From NCBI RefSeq assembly GCF_035978755.1, contig NZ_CP108414.1:2356001-2420000 (forward strand): DNA of 64,000 nucleotides, written 5' to 3'. The position numbers were made by a program, and so were the translations under genes. Source of the DNA: Streptomyces sp. NBC_01298. Its GTDB lineage: Bacteria > Actinomycetota > Actinomycetes > Streptomycetales > Streptomycetaceae. The notes beneath the pieces were generated by a model, which was not told the DNA's origin, made no database searches, and saw nothing but the letters and a program-made list of their open reading frames with translations. How positions within the stretch are numbered: the first letter of the stretch is position 1; the number at the start of each line of letters is the position of its first letter. Positions 33,248 through 41,479 of this stretch are shown piece after piece.

Positions 33248-33414
33248 GGTTTCTCTCCAGAGGTGGGTCTTGCACAGTTCCGCACGACCGTGCGGCGGCT
33301 GTATGGCCACATCTGAAGTTACGGGCCGCAGATGGGCCGATCCATGCCTATCTAACTCTCATACATATCCGATCGGCTCAAGGCTTGCGCCGGCTGGTCG
33401 GCTAGCCTGTCGCC

Positions 33415-34353
33415 ATGGACGTACTCACGGATGTACTGGCCGTCACGAAGACCGGCGGCACCGCGACTGCCCGGCTCAGCGCGTCGGCACCCTGGGGCGT
33501 CGAGATGTCCGACGTCCCGGTGGCCGCGTTCCACGCGGTCATCCAAGGCGCTTGCTGGCTGCGCCTGCCCGGCATGGAACCCGTACAACTCGTCGCCGGG
33601 GACATCACTTTGATGGCCTCGGGTGGCGGCCACGCGCTCTCCAGCGAGCCCACTGGGCCGCTGACCTCGCTGGAGGATGTCCTCCGTGCCCAGCCCGACG
33701 GGTCGTCCCCCGAGGTGGTCATCCCGGGGCCGGGGCCCGCCGCCAAGGTCATCTGCGGTGGATACCGCTACAGCAGTCAGGCCAGCCACCCGCTGCTGTC
33801 CCTGCTCCCGCCCGTTGTCCACCTGCCAGCCGACCAGTCGCCGGGGCGCCGGGACCTGGCCGACTGCCTGCGCATGCTGGCCTCGGAGCTCCTCGAACGC
33901 GGCCCCGGGTCCCAGACCCTCATCGATCGGCTGGTCGATGTGCTGCTGGTGCACATCGTCCGGCAGTGGCTCACCTCCCACGACGACGCGGGGGCCTCCT
34001 GGCTGCGCGGCCTGCGCGATCCCGAGGTGGCCGCGACGATCACTCTCATGCATGAGCAGCCGGCCCACTCCTGGACCATCGAGGAGCTCGCCCGGCGCGG
34101 CGGCGTCTCCCGCGCCACCCTGATCCGGCGGTTCACCGCACTGGTCGGCGAACCACCCCAGTCCTACCTCACCCGCTGGCGGATGGAACTGGCCGCCCGG
34201 AGCCTGCGCGAAGGCCGTGAGCCGCTGAGCGCCATCGCCGGAAGTATCGGCTACACCAGCGAGTTCGCGTTCTCCCGAGCCTTCACCCGGGCCCGCGGCG
34301 AGTCCCCCGGCCGCTACCGCTCCGCACATCGTGCAGGGCTGCCGCAGCCGTAA
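33415..34353 (+). CDS. AraC-family regulator with cupin_6 domain
   Basis: 312 residues. N-terminal cupin (MDVLTDVLAVTKTGGTATAR, FHAVIQGACWLRLPGMEPVQ, LVAGDITLMASGGGHALSS) and C-terminal double HTH (HSWTIEELARRGGVSRATLI, RRFTALVGEPPQSYLTRWRM, LSAIAGSIGYTSEFAFSRAF). This type usually responds to oxidised or electrophilic small molecules and activates a nearby reductase or oxidoreductase gene. It is divergent from the peroxiredoxin gene and so is its probable regulator; the intergenic gap holds no evident palindrome. Confidence 0.9.
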   Translation: MDVLTDVLAVTKTGGTATARLSASAPWGVEMSDVPVAAFHAVIQGACWLRLPGMEPVQLVAGDITLMASGGGHALSSEPTGPLTSLEDVLRAQPDGSSPEVVIPGPGPAAKVICGGYRYSSQASHPLLSLLPPVVHLPADQSPGRRDLADCLRMLASELLERGPGSQTLIDRLVDVLLVHIVRQWLTSHDDAGASWLRGLRDPEVAATITLMHEQPAHSWTIEELARRGGVSRATLIRRFTALVGEPPQSYLTRWRMELAARSLREGREPLSAIAGSIGYTSEFAFSRAFTRARGESPGRYRSAHRAGLPQP

Positions 34354-34449
34354 CCGCCACGAGGTCGCTGGGCCCCGGCGGTGTCAACGGCTTGACGACC
34401 TAGGACGGCTGACCTACGTTGCGGCTTACGAGATCGGAAAGAGACCACC

Positions 34450-35016
34450 ATGGCTGCTGTGGCGACCCGCGAACAGATCGTGGCAGCGGCCGACCGGCTG
34501 TTCTACCACCACGGCTACGAGCACACCTCGTTCGCGGACATCGCCGGAGCCGTCGGCCTGTCGCGGGGCAACTTCTACTACCACTTCAAGTCCAAGGACG
34601 CGATCCTGGACGCGGTGATCGACGCCCGCCTCGCCGACACCCGGCGGATGCTGGATCAGTGGGAGGCAGAAGCGCCCACCCCGGCCGGCCGCATCATGCG
34701 ATACGTCGAGATCGTGCTGACCAACCGCGCCGACATCCTGGACTACGGCTGCCCCGTGGGCACCTTGACCACGGAGCTGGCCAAGCTGGAACACGCCATG
34801 CTCGGCCAGGCCGGTCGGCTGTTCACCCTGTTCCGCACCTGGCTCCGCGAGCAGTTCGCGCTGCTCGGCCCGGCCGAGCAGGCCGACGAGCTGGCGATGC
34901 ACGTGCTCGCCTTCAGCCAGGGCGTCGCCGTCATGGCCAACGCATTCCACGACGAGGCATTCATCCAACGCGAAGTCGACCGGATGCGCGACTGGCTGCA
35001 TACCTACGAGAAATGA
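34450..35016 (+). CDS. TetR/AcrR-family regulator
   Basis: 188 residues with a TetR N-terminal HTH (REQIVAAADRLFYHHGYEHT, SFADIAGAVGLSRGNFYYHF, KSKDAILDAVID) and a C-terminal effector domain with YGCPVGTLTTELAK, as in the TetR_C_13-like group. GGAAAGAGACCACC precedes the ATG. Directly followed by the YciI-like gene with which it overlaps or nearly overlaps, so it regulates its own small operon. Confidence 0.9.
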   Translation: MAAVATREQIVAAADRLFYHHGYEHTSFADIAGAVGLSRGNFYYHFKSKDAILDAVIDARLADTRRMLDQWEAEAPTPAGRIMRYVEIVLTNRADILDYGCPVGTLTTELAKLEHAMLGQAGRLFTLFRTWLREQFALLGPAEQADELAMHVLAFSQGVAVMANAFHDEAFIQREVDRMRDWLHTYEK

Positions 35017-35024
35017 GAGATCAC

Positions 35025-35309
35025 ATGTTCGTGGTCCTGCTTCGGTTCTCCGACAACAAGGCCGCCGCCGGCCAGCACATGGCCGGCCACCAGGAGTGGA
35101 TCCAGCGCGGACTGGAGGACGGGGTCTTCCTCCTGGTCGGCGGCATCCAGCCCGGCCTCGGCGGCGCGGTCCTCGCCCACAACACCTCGCCCGAGGAGCT
35201 GAGCAAGCGCGTCGACGAGGACCCGTTCGTCGCACAGGACGTCGTCACGGCAGAGATCATCGAGATCGCACCGGGCATGGCGGACGAGCGCCTGAGCTTC
35301 CTGCTGTGA
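35025..35309 (+). CDS. YciI-like protein
   Basis: 94 residues (MFVVLLRFSDNKAAAGQHMA) with the YciI ferredoxin-like fold pattern: HQEWIQRGLEDGVFLLVGGI, QPGLGGAVLAHNTSPEEL, DEDPFVAQDVVTAEIIEIAP. A conserved His-Asp pair usual in YciI is only partly evident (H22 area). An ATG at 35013, overlapping the TetR stop (ATGA), is another possible start. Function unknown; likely co-regulated with the TetR gene. Confidence 0.8.
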   Translation: MFVVLLRFSDNKAAAGQHMAGHQEWIQRGLEDGVFLLVGGIQPGLGGAVLAHNTSPEELSKRVDEDPFVAQDVVTAEIIEIAPGMADERLSFLL

Positions 35310-35423
35310 CGACACCGCTCTTCGGCCCCGACTGCGCACCGCGCTGCGCCTGGAGCACGGCCGCCCCCGAATTCCTCGCTCACCACGACACCGAGTGAGG
35401 CTTCCCCACCGCTGACGACCGGC

Positions 35424-35450
35424 GCCTGGGCATCCCCGCGATGCCCAGGC
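35424..35450. terminator. Intrinsic terminator between YciI and flotillin genes
   Basis: 11-bp stem GCCTGGGCATC/GATGCCCAGGC with a 5-base loop, between convergent genes. Confidence 0.8.
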
Positions 35451-35492
35451 CCACTCCCCCGTAGCGGGCCTCTCGACGGTGGCTCCGTCGCC

Positions 35493-37016
35493 TCAGCCGG
35501 CGATCTCGATCTTCCCGTTGGGTGCGGGGGACTCCGGTACGGCGGAGGCCTTCGGGGCGGTGAGGCCCTTCAGGAGCTGGGCCAGGTCGACGCCGGTGGT
35601 GGAGCTCAGGAGCTCCATGCCCTGGGCGACGTTGTCGGTGACCGTGCGGGAGAGCCTGCTCGCGCCGTCGGTGGAGATGACGGTCATCTTGTCGATGGCG
35701 GAGAGCGGTTCGGCGGCCTTGGCCACGACCTGCGGGAGCGCCTCGACCATCATCTGGATCATCGCCGCGTCGCCGTACGTCTCGAAGGCCTCCGCCTTCT
35801 TCCGCATGGCCTCGGCCTCGGCCGATCCCCTGGCCAGGATGGCCGCGGCCTCCGCGTCGCCCTCCAGGCGCACGGCCTCCGCGATCGCGGCGCGGCGGGC
35901 GCGTTCGGCCTCGCCGCGCTTGGCACCTTCGATGGCCTCGGCCTCGGCCAGGGCGGAGCGGCGCTGCTTCTCACCCTCACCAGTCAGGCGGGCTCGTTCG
36001 GCTTCACCCTGGGCGGCGGCGATGGCCGCGAGACGCTCGGCCTCGGCCTGCTTGACGCGGGCGACCCGGAGCGCTTCGGCTTCCTGTTCCGCCTGGTAGC
36101 GGCGGGCGTCGGCGGGCTTGCGGACCTGCGTGTCGAGCTGGCGGTCGGTCAGGGCGGCCTGGCGCTCGGCGACCTTCTCCTGCTCGGCCAGGATCTGCTG
36201 CTGCCGGTCGGCGTCGGCCAGGGGACCGGCGGCGTTGGCCTGGGCCGCGGCCGCGTCGGTCTCGGCCTTGATCTCCGCTTGGCGCAGGTAGAGGGTGCGC
36301 TCGGCGACCGCGATCTCCTCCTCCGCCTTCAGGCGGGCCTGCTCGGCGGCCCGGCGGGAGTTGGCCTCGGCGATGTCGGCTTCCTGCTTGGCGCGGGCGG
36401 CCTCGGGACGGCCGAGGTCTTCGAGGTAGGAGCCCTCGGTGGTGATGTCCTGGATCTGGAAGGCGTCCAGGACCAGGCCCTGCCCGGACAGGCTGGCCTC
36501 CGCCTCCTCGGCGACCTGCCCTGCGAAGGCGGCGCGGTCCCGGATGATGTCCTCCACCGACATGCGGCCCACGATGGCGCGCAGGGCGCCGGAGAGCACC
36601 TCCTGGGTGAAGCCGACGATGCCGTCCTGCTGCTGGAGGAAGCGCTGGGCGGCGGCCCGGATGGCGTCCTCGTTGCCGCCGACCTTGACGATGGCGACGC
36701 CTTCGAGGTTGGCCTTGATGCCGCGCAGCGTGACCGCGCCGCGGACGGCGATGGGGATGTGGCGGCTGGAGAGGTCGAGGGTGTAGCGCTGCTGGACGAA
36801 GGGGACGACGAAGACCCCGCCGCCGACCACGACCTTCTGGCCCGTGTTGTCGGTCGACGTCCGGCCGGTCTCGGGGTCGGTGGACTTCTTGCCGCGCCGG
36901 CCGGTGATGATGAACGCCTCGCTGGGCCCCGCGACCTTGTAGCGCGTGACGACGACCAGGGCGAGCAGGACGAGGAGTACGACGACTCCCACGACCGAGA
37001 TGACGACTGGACTCAT
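35493..37016 (-). CDS. Flotillin-family SPFH protein
   Basis: 507 residues from ATG 37016 (AGGGGGGA upstream). Residues 3-27 are a membrane anchor (VVISVVGVVVLLVLLALVVV). An SPFH domain follows (AGPSEAFIITGRRGKKS, RGAVTLRGIKANLEGVAIVK, FLQQQDGIVGFTQEVLSGAL, RAIVGRMSVEDIIRDRAAFA). Residues ~230-420 are a long coiled coil rich in Ala-Glu repeats. Flotillins organise membrane microdomains and recruit signalling or secretion proteins. The NfeD-like gene just upstream on the same strand is its classical partner, so this is an actinobacterial nfeD-floA-type pair. Confidence 0.92.
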   Translation of the reverse strand: MSPVVISVVGVVVLLVLLALVVVTRYKVAGPSEAFIITGRRGKKSTDPETGRTSTDNTGQKVVVGGGVFVVPFVQQRYTLDLSSRHIPIAVRGAVTLRGIKANLEGVAIVKVGGNEDAIRAAAQRFLQQQDGIVGFTQEVLSGALRAIVGRMSVEDIIRDRAAFAGQVAEEAEASLSGQGLVLDAFQIQDITTEGSYLEDLGRPEAARAKQEADIAEANSRRAAEQARLKAEEEIAVAERTLYLRQAEIKAETDAAAAQANAAGPLADADRQQQILAEQEKVAERQAALTDRQLDTQVRKPADARRYQAEQEAEALRVARVKQAEAERLAAIAAAQGEAERARLTGEGEKQRRSALAEAEAIEGAKRGEAERARRAAIAEAVRLEGDAEAAAILARGSAEAEAMRKKAEAFETYGDAAMIQMMVEALPQVVAKAAEPLSAIDKMTVISTDGASRLSRTVTDNVAQGMELLSSTTGVDLAQLLKGLTAPKASAVPESPAPNGKIEIAG

Positions 37017-37090
37017 GGTGGATCCCCCCTGCCTCCCTCGTGGGGGCAGATCGGTGATGGATGAACTGTGAACGGGGCGGGTGGGGTGCT

Positions 37091-37600
37091 TCAGCGCTCG
37101 ACGGGGTGGACGCTGACGGAGGTGGACGACGGGGCCGCCGTCACCCACACCTCCGCGCCACGGGCCAGCGGGCCCTCGGCGGTCGCGGAGAACTTCACGG
37201 GCTGCCCGGCCAGCCGGAGCAGGACCTCGCCGTAGCCGGACTCCGGGATCGCGGTGACCACGGTCCCGGTCGAGCCGATGAGGGCGTCGTGGTGCGGGGC
37301 GGCCCCGCTGCGATCGCGCATCAGGGCGCAGCTCAGGCGGTACGTCGCCCAGCCCGCTCCGGCGCCGGCGAGCGTGCCCGCGGCGGTCGCCGGGACCGGC
37401 CCCAGGTCAGTGGACCCGAGCACGATCGCCCCTGTGAAGCCGAGCATCGATGTGAAGCCCGCGAGCACGGGGAGGGACAGCCAGCCGTCGAACAGTCCGT
37501 CGAGCGCGCCGTCGAAGAGACCTTCCAGCACGCCGTCGAGGACCAGGGACAGGGCCAGCAGCACAATCCCCGCAATGCCGAGACCGAGAAACAAACCCAT
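37091..37600 (-). CDS. NfeD-like membrane protein (flotillin partner)
   Basis: 169 residues. Hydrophobic stretches at 3-20 and about 42-80 (LPVLAGFTSMLGFTGAIVLG, AATAAGTLAGAGAGW) precede a small C-terminal beta-barrel domain (LIGSTGTVVTAIPESGYGEV, LLRLAGQPVKFSATAEGPLA, GAEVWVTAAPSSTSVSVHPV) of the NfeD/OB type. GG-repeats are absent and the N-terminal Ser protease part of long NfeD proteins is missing, so it is a short NfeD1b-like form. It is 74 bp ahead of the flotillin gene on the same strand and about 70 bp below a strong palindrome (37671-37698). Confidence 0.8.
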   Translation of the reverse strand: MGLFLGLGIAGIVLLALSLVLDGVLEGLFDGALDGLFDGWLSLPVLAGFTSMLGFTGAIVLGSTDLGPVPATAAGTLAGAGAGWATYRLSCALMRDRSGAAPHHDALIGSTGTVVTAIPESGYGEVLLRLAGQPVKFSATAEGPLARGAEVWVTAAPSSTSVSVHPVER

Positions 37601-37670
37601 GAGCGCCTCCCCGCCCGAGTGGCATTTCCGCCGGACACCGGCATCATGTCACCGGAGGGGCACTCCACAT

Positions 37671-37698
37671 ATTGCCGGTCGTCGGCAATCTTTACGCC
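37671..37698. promoter_or_regulatory. ATTGCCGG palindrome with CTTTACGCC tail, copy 1
   Basis: ATTGCCGGTCGTCGGCAAT (37671-37689) immediately followed by CTTTACGCC. An inverted copy at 42629-42656 matches at 26 of 28 positions. It lies about 70 bp upstream of the NfeD-like gene. A second CTTTAACG follows 3 bp after. Confidence 0.7.
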
Positions 37699-37736
37699 TC
37701 TTTAACGTACATCGCCTGCGCGCCGGACCGGCTCCG

Positions 37737-37946
37737 TCAGCGGCGCCTGACGCCCGAGCCCAGCATCACGAGGCCGGTGGTGAGCAAGGCGAGGCCGCTG
37801 GCCAGCGCAGGGAATCCGCGCTCATGCACGGAATACAGCACGCCGCCCGCTGATGCGGTGAGGCTGCCGGCGACCACCAGGGCAAGGGCAATACGGAACT
37901 CCGTGACGTTGCGGCGCACCCAGGAGAAGAATCCATTACCGGGCAT
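37737..37946 (-). CDS. Small two-helix membrane protein
   Basis: 69 residues: MPGNGFFSWVRRNVTEFRIA, then hydrophobic LALVVAGSLTASAGGVLYSV and GLALLTTGLVMLGSGVRRR. Two membrane helices and a basic tail; no known domain. Its start overlaps the end of the next upstream gene by 11 bp (that gene stops at 37936). It probably belongs with that gene to a two-gene unit on the minus strand. Function unknown. Confidence 0.6.
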   Translation of the reverse strand: MPGNGFFSWVRRNVTEFRIALALVVAGSLTASAGGVLYSVHERGFPALASGLALLTTGLVMLGSGVRRR

Positions 37947-38253
37947 TGGTGGTCAGCCCCCGTTGTGCAGCCCGTGCGGCCCGGACGAGGAGCGCGACCG
38001 CCGCCGCACTGAATGCGAGACCAGCAGCCATGCAAACAGTCACCACGCCCGGAGCCGCACCGAGCATCCGCGGAACAGCATTGAGGGGCGCATTGGCATA
38101 GAGGCACACCAGAGCCCCGGCGTACGGGACCACCGCGGCCCGTGAAGCCAGCTTCGGCGGGGTCCAGCCGGCCAACATCGCGACAGCGGGCGGAAGCATG
38201 AGCAGCGTCGCGGCCGCGAGCGCGAGGGCGTGGTACGCCGGGTTTCCGTCCAT
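37936..38253 (-). CDS. Small membrane protein, unidentified
   Basis: 105 residues from ATG 38253 (AGAGAGG upstream): MDGNPAYHALALAAATLLML, PPAVAMLAGWTPPKLASRAA, then two or three further hydrophobic stretches (VPYAGALVCLYANAPLN, VTVCMAAGLAFSAAAVALLV). Probably four membrane helices; no family recognised. Overlaps the following gene. Expressed divergently from the antiporter operon with a 204-bp gap. Confidence 0.6.
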   Translation of the reverse strand: MDGNPAYHALALAAATLLMLPPAVAMLAGWTPPKLASRAAVVPYAGALVCLYANAPLNAVPRMLGAAPGVVTVCMAAGLAFSAAAVALLVRAARAAQRGLTTNAR

Positions 38254-38457
38254 TGGTGCCTCTCTGCTGCGAACACCCACCATAGGGACGGTTCGCGTGT
38301 TGCGTTCATGCCGGGGCCCGGCAGTGTCCGGCCTGCGGGATTGCTGCGGGAAACCCGTTAAAGATACGTAAGGAATGTATAAAGTAGCCGGTGGTGTGCC
38401 GGGAAGCCTGGTCGGCGAACAGGGGAAAACTCTCTTCGTCGATCGGGGCTTGACGCC

Positions 38458-39729
38458 ATGGTGCTCGTCGCCGTCTTCGGTGCTTCTTTGCTGATCGCCG
38501 TCCTGCTGTCCGGGCTCGCGGCCCGTACCGTCCTTTCGACCTCCCTCCTCTTCCTGCTGGGCGGGGCTCTGGTCAGTGACGGATTCCTCGGGCTCGTCCA
38601 CATCACCGCCGACAGCGAGATCGTCGCCGTCACCGCCGATCTGGCCTTGTTCGCCGTGCTGTTCACCGACGGAATGCACGTCTCGCTGCCCAAGCTGCGC
38701 CGGAACTGGAAGAACCCGGCGCGCGCACTGGGGCTGGGGATGCCCCTCGCCATGGCCGGCATGGCCCTGATCACCCACTACCTGGTGGGCCTGGACTGGA
38801 CGACCTCGTTCCTGGTCGGTGCCGTGCTCGCGCCCACCGATCCGGTGTTCGCCTCCGCGATCGTGGGCCGTAAGGAGGTCCCGGCGAAGCTGCGGCAGTT
38901 GCTGAACGTCGAGAGCGGCATCAACGACGGGCTCGCGCTGCCCGTGGTGCTGATCCTGATCGCCGCCGCCGGCCCCACGTCCGGACAGGCGCAGGTCTCT
39001 GTGGGCACGATCGGCCTGGAGCTCGGGCTGGGGCTCGTCTTCGGCATCGTGCTGCCGCTCGCGATCGCGGGACTGGTTCGGCTGCGGCTGCTGGGGGCGG
39101 AGCCCAAGCTCCAGCCGCTGCTGCCGCTGGCGACCGGGATCATCCTCTACGGGCTGTGCCACCTGACCGACGCCAACCCGTACCTGGCCGCCTTCTCCGC
39201 GGGCGCCGTGCTGGCCTCGGTGTCACCCGCGGCGAAGACGGTCTTCGAGCCGCTCGGCGAGGCGCTCTCGGAGCTCGCGAAGTTCGCCGCGCTGCTCGTC
39301 TTCGGCGCGCTGCTGACCCCCGCGTTGTTCGGCGACCTTTCGGGGGGCGGGTACGTGGCGGTGGTGCTGGCGATCGTGCTGATCCGGCCCGCTTCGTTCC
39401 TGGTGTCGCTGCTGGGGGCGCGGATCGAGCGGCGGGAGAAGCTGGTCGCGGCCTGGTTCGGGCCGAAGGGCTTCGCGTCCGTCGTGTACGGATTGCTGGT
39501 GCTCCAGGCCGGCATCCCACGAGGCGAGGAGGCGTACACATTGATCGCCGTCTGCATCGCCTTCTCGATCATCGCCCACAGCAGCACCGACGTACCGATC
39601 GCCCGCCTGTTCCACGTGGACGACCTCGCGGGCATCCCCACCGGCCTAGACGCTCCGCAGCCCTCCGTTCCCTCCGTTCCCGCCCCGAGCAGTGCACCCG
39701 ACCAGGAGAAGCACCATGCCAGCCCGTGA
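38458..39729 (+). CDS. CPA1/NhaP-type cation:proton antiporter
   Basis: 423 residues with about 12 membrane helices. Signature ALFAVLFTDGMHVSLPKLRR, LGMPLAMAGMALITHYLVGL, VLAPTDPVFASAIVGRKEV (the conserved TDP with the ion-binding Asp) and NVESGINDGLALPVVLILI (ESxxND motif). The ND of helix 6 is typical of electroneutral CPA1 antiporters exchanging Na+ or K+ for H+. The C-terminus is a ~30-residue proline/serine tail. The start codon of the CBS protein lies inside its 3' end (14-bp overlap), so the three genes here form one operon. Confidence 0.92.
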   Translation: MVLVAVFGASLLIAVLLSGLAARTVLSTSLLFLLGGALVSDGFLGLVHITADSEIVAVTADLALFAVLFTDGMHVSLPKLRRNWKNPARALGLGMPLAMAGMALITHYLVGLDWTTSFLVGAVLAPTDPVFASAIVGRKEVPAKLRQLLNVESGINDGLALPVVLILIAAAGPTSGQAQVSVGTIGLELGLGLVFGIVLPLAIAGLVRLRLLGAEPKLQPLLPLATGIILYGLCHLTDANPYLAAFSAGAVLASVSPAAKTVFEPLGEALSELAKFAALLVFGALLTPALFGDLSGGGYVAVVLAIVLIRPASFLVSLLGARIERREKLVAAWFGPKGFASVVYGLLVLQAGIPRGEEAYTLIAVCIAFSIIAHSSTDVPIARLFHVDDLAGIPTGLDAPQPSVPSVPAPSSAPDQEKHHASP

Positions 39730-40183
39730 ACTCGCCGAGCCCTACCCGCACGTGACCATCGACGACACGGCCGTCGACGCGGTCCGGCTGCTGGCCGAGC
39801 AGAACCTGCCCGCGCTCCTGGTCCTCGACACGGACGGCGCCCCGTACGCCGTGGTCCCCGGCTCCCAGCTCGTACGGCAGTTGGTACCCGAGTACGTGAT
39901 GGAGGACCCGCTGCTGGCAGCCGTCATCGACGACCGGCACGCCGAAGCCCTCGCCGACGACCTCGCGGGCAAGACGGTCGCCGAGTGGCTGCCCCGCCGT
40001 ACGTTCAAGCCGCCCTACGTCGGACCGGACGCGGGGGCCCTGCAGATCGCGGCCGTCATGGCCCGTTCCCATGTCCCGCTCGTGGCGGTCCTCGAGCGGG
40101 ACGGCAAGGAGAGCCGGCTCCTCGGGGTGGTCACCGCCGCCGCGCTGATGCGGCACCTGCTCGCGTCGGGCGGGCAGGCGTGA
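39716..40183 (+). CDS. CBS-domain protein
   Basis: 155 residues with a CBS pair: MPARELAEPYPHVTIDDTAV, DAVRLLAEQNLPALLVLDTD and, in the second half, VMARSHVPLVAVLERDGKES with LLGVVTAAALMRHLLA. AGGAGAAG upstream of the ATG. CBS pairs bind adenine nucleotides and gate transporters or enzymes; between two antiporter genes it probably senses energy state and modulates one of them. Overlaps the next gene (GTGA). Confidence 0.88.
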   Translation: MPARELAEPYPHVTIDDTAVDAVRLLAEQNLPALLVLDTDGAPYAVVPGSQLVRQLVPEYVMEDPLLAAVIDDRHAEALADDLAGKTVAEWLPRRTFKPPYVGPDAGALQIAAVMARSHVPLVAVLERDGKESRLLGVVTAAALMRHLLASGGQA

Positions 40184-41478
40184 GCGACTGGCACAGCTGG
40201 GCCGCGGTCGCCGTCTTCGCCGGCGCCTACATCCTCATCATCAGCGAATGGGTCCACCGCGTCGCCGCGGCACTCGGCGGCGCGGGGCTGATGCTCGCCA
40301 TCGGGGCGACCGACGACAACGCGGCCTTCCACTCCGACAAGACCGGCATCGACTGGAACGTCATCTTCCTGCTGCTCGGCATGATGATGATCGTCGGCGT
40401 CCTGAAGCGGACCGGGCTCTTCGAGTACCTGGCGATCTGGTCCGTGAAGAAGGCGAGGGCACGGCCCTTCCGGGTGATGGCCATGCTCGTGGTCATCACC
40501 GCGGTCGCCTCGGCGCTGCTGGACAACGTCACCACCGTGCTGCTCGTCGCCCCCGTGACACTCCTGGTCTGCGACCGGCTGAAGCTGTCCCCCGTCCCGT
40601 TCCTGCTCGCCGAGGTGTTCGCCTCCAACATCGGCGGCACCGCCACCCTGGTCGGAGATCCGCCCAACATCATCATCGCCAGCCGGGCCGGGCTCACCTT
40701 CAACGACTTCCTGATCCACCTCGCCCCGCTGGCCGCGGTCCTGACCGTGGTCCTGGTGCTGCTGTGCCGGGTGATGTTCGCCGAGTACTTCGTCTACGAC
40801 GAGAAGCGCGCCGCCGAGCTGATGGAACTGCGCGAGCGCGAGGCGATCACCGAACCACGACTGCTCGTCCAGGGCTTGGGTGTCCTCGCCCTGGTCGTCG
40901 CCGGATTCGTCCTCCACCCCGTGCTGCACTACGAGCCCAGCGTCGTCGCCCTCCTCGGCGCCGGCCTGCTCGTCGCGATCTCCAAGGTGGAGACCGGTGA
41001 GGTGCTGGGCGAGGTCGAGTGGCCCACCCTCGCCTTCTTCGCGGGCCTGTTCGTCATGGTCGGCGCCCTCATCGAGACCGGCGTCATCGGCGACCTGGCC
41101 GGCTCCCTCGCGGACGCCATCGGCGGGAACGAACTCGGCGGCTCCATGCTGCTGCTGGGCGGCTCCGCCATCCTGTCCGGGATCGTGGACAACATCCCCT
41201 ACGTCGCCACCATGGCACCCATCACCAGCGAACTCGTCACCAACATGGGCGGCAACCCCGACCACGTCATGTGGTGGGCCCTCGCGCTGGGCGCCGACCT
41301 CGGCGGCAACGCCACCGCCATCGGCGCCTCCGCCAACGTCGTCGTCCTCGGCATCGCCGAACGCAACCGCCACCCCATCAGCTTCTGGCAGTTCACCAAG
41401 TACGGCCTGATCGTCACCGCCGTCACGATCGCCGTCTCGGCCCTCTACCTGTGGCTGCGCTACTTCGCCCTCGCGTAG
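40180..41478 (+). CDS. NhaD/ArsB-type (IT superfamily) transporter
   Basis: 432 residues, GTG start. Hydrophobic throughout, with family signatures: IISEWVHRVAAALGGAGLML, NVIFLLLGMMMIVGVLKRTG, LLDNVTTVLLVAPVTLLVCD, NIGGTATLVGDPPNIIIASR, and in the second half SAILSGIVDNIPYVATMAPI, and GGNATAIGASANVVVLGIAE. This is the ion-transporter fold of Na+/H+ antiporter NhaD and arsenite pump ArsB; no metalloid genes are nearby, and the partnership with an NhaP-type antiporter suggests Na+/H+ exchange. Cytoplasmic membrane. Confidence 0.9.
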   Translation: MSDWHSWAAVAVFAGAYILIISEWVHRVAAALGGAGLMLAIGATDDNAAFHSDKTGIDWNVIFLLLGMMMIVGVLKRTGLFEYLAIWSVKKARARPFRVMAMLVVITAVASALLDNVTTVLLVAPVTLLVCDRLKLSPVPFLLAEVFASNIGGTATLVGDPPNIIIASRAGLTFNDFLIHLAPLAAVLTVVLVLLCRVMFAEYFVYDEKRAAELMELREREAITEPRLLVQGLGVLALVVAGFVLHPVLHYEPSVVALLGAGLLVAISKVETGEVLGEVEWPTLAFFAGLFVMVGALIETGVIGDLAGSLADAIGGNELGGSMLLLGGSAILSGIVDNIPYVATMAPITSELVTNMGGNPDHVMWWALALGADLGGNATAIGASANVVVLGIAERNRHPISFWQFTKYGLIVTAVTIAVSALYLWLRYFALA

Positions 41479-41479
41479 A

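Noticed and set aside
36279..37064. Plus-strand frame opposite the flotillin gene
   Set aside because: Leu/Gly-rich shadow of the Ala/Glu coiled coil, without start signals.
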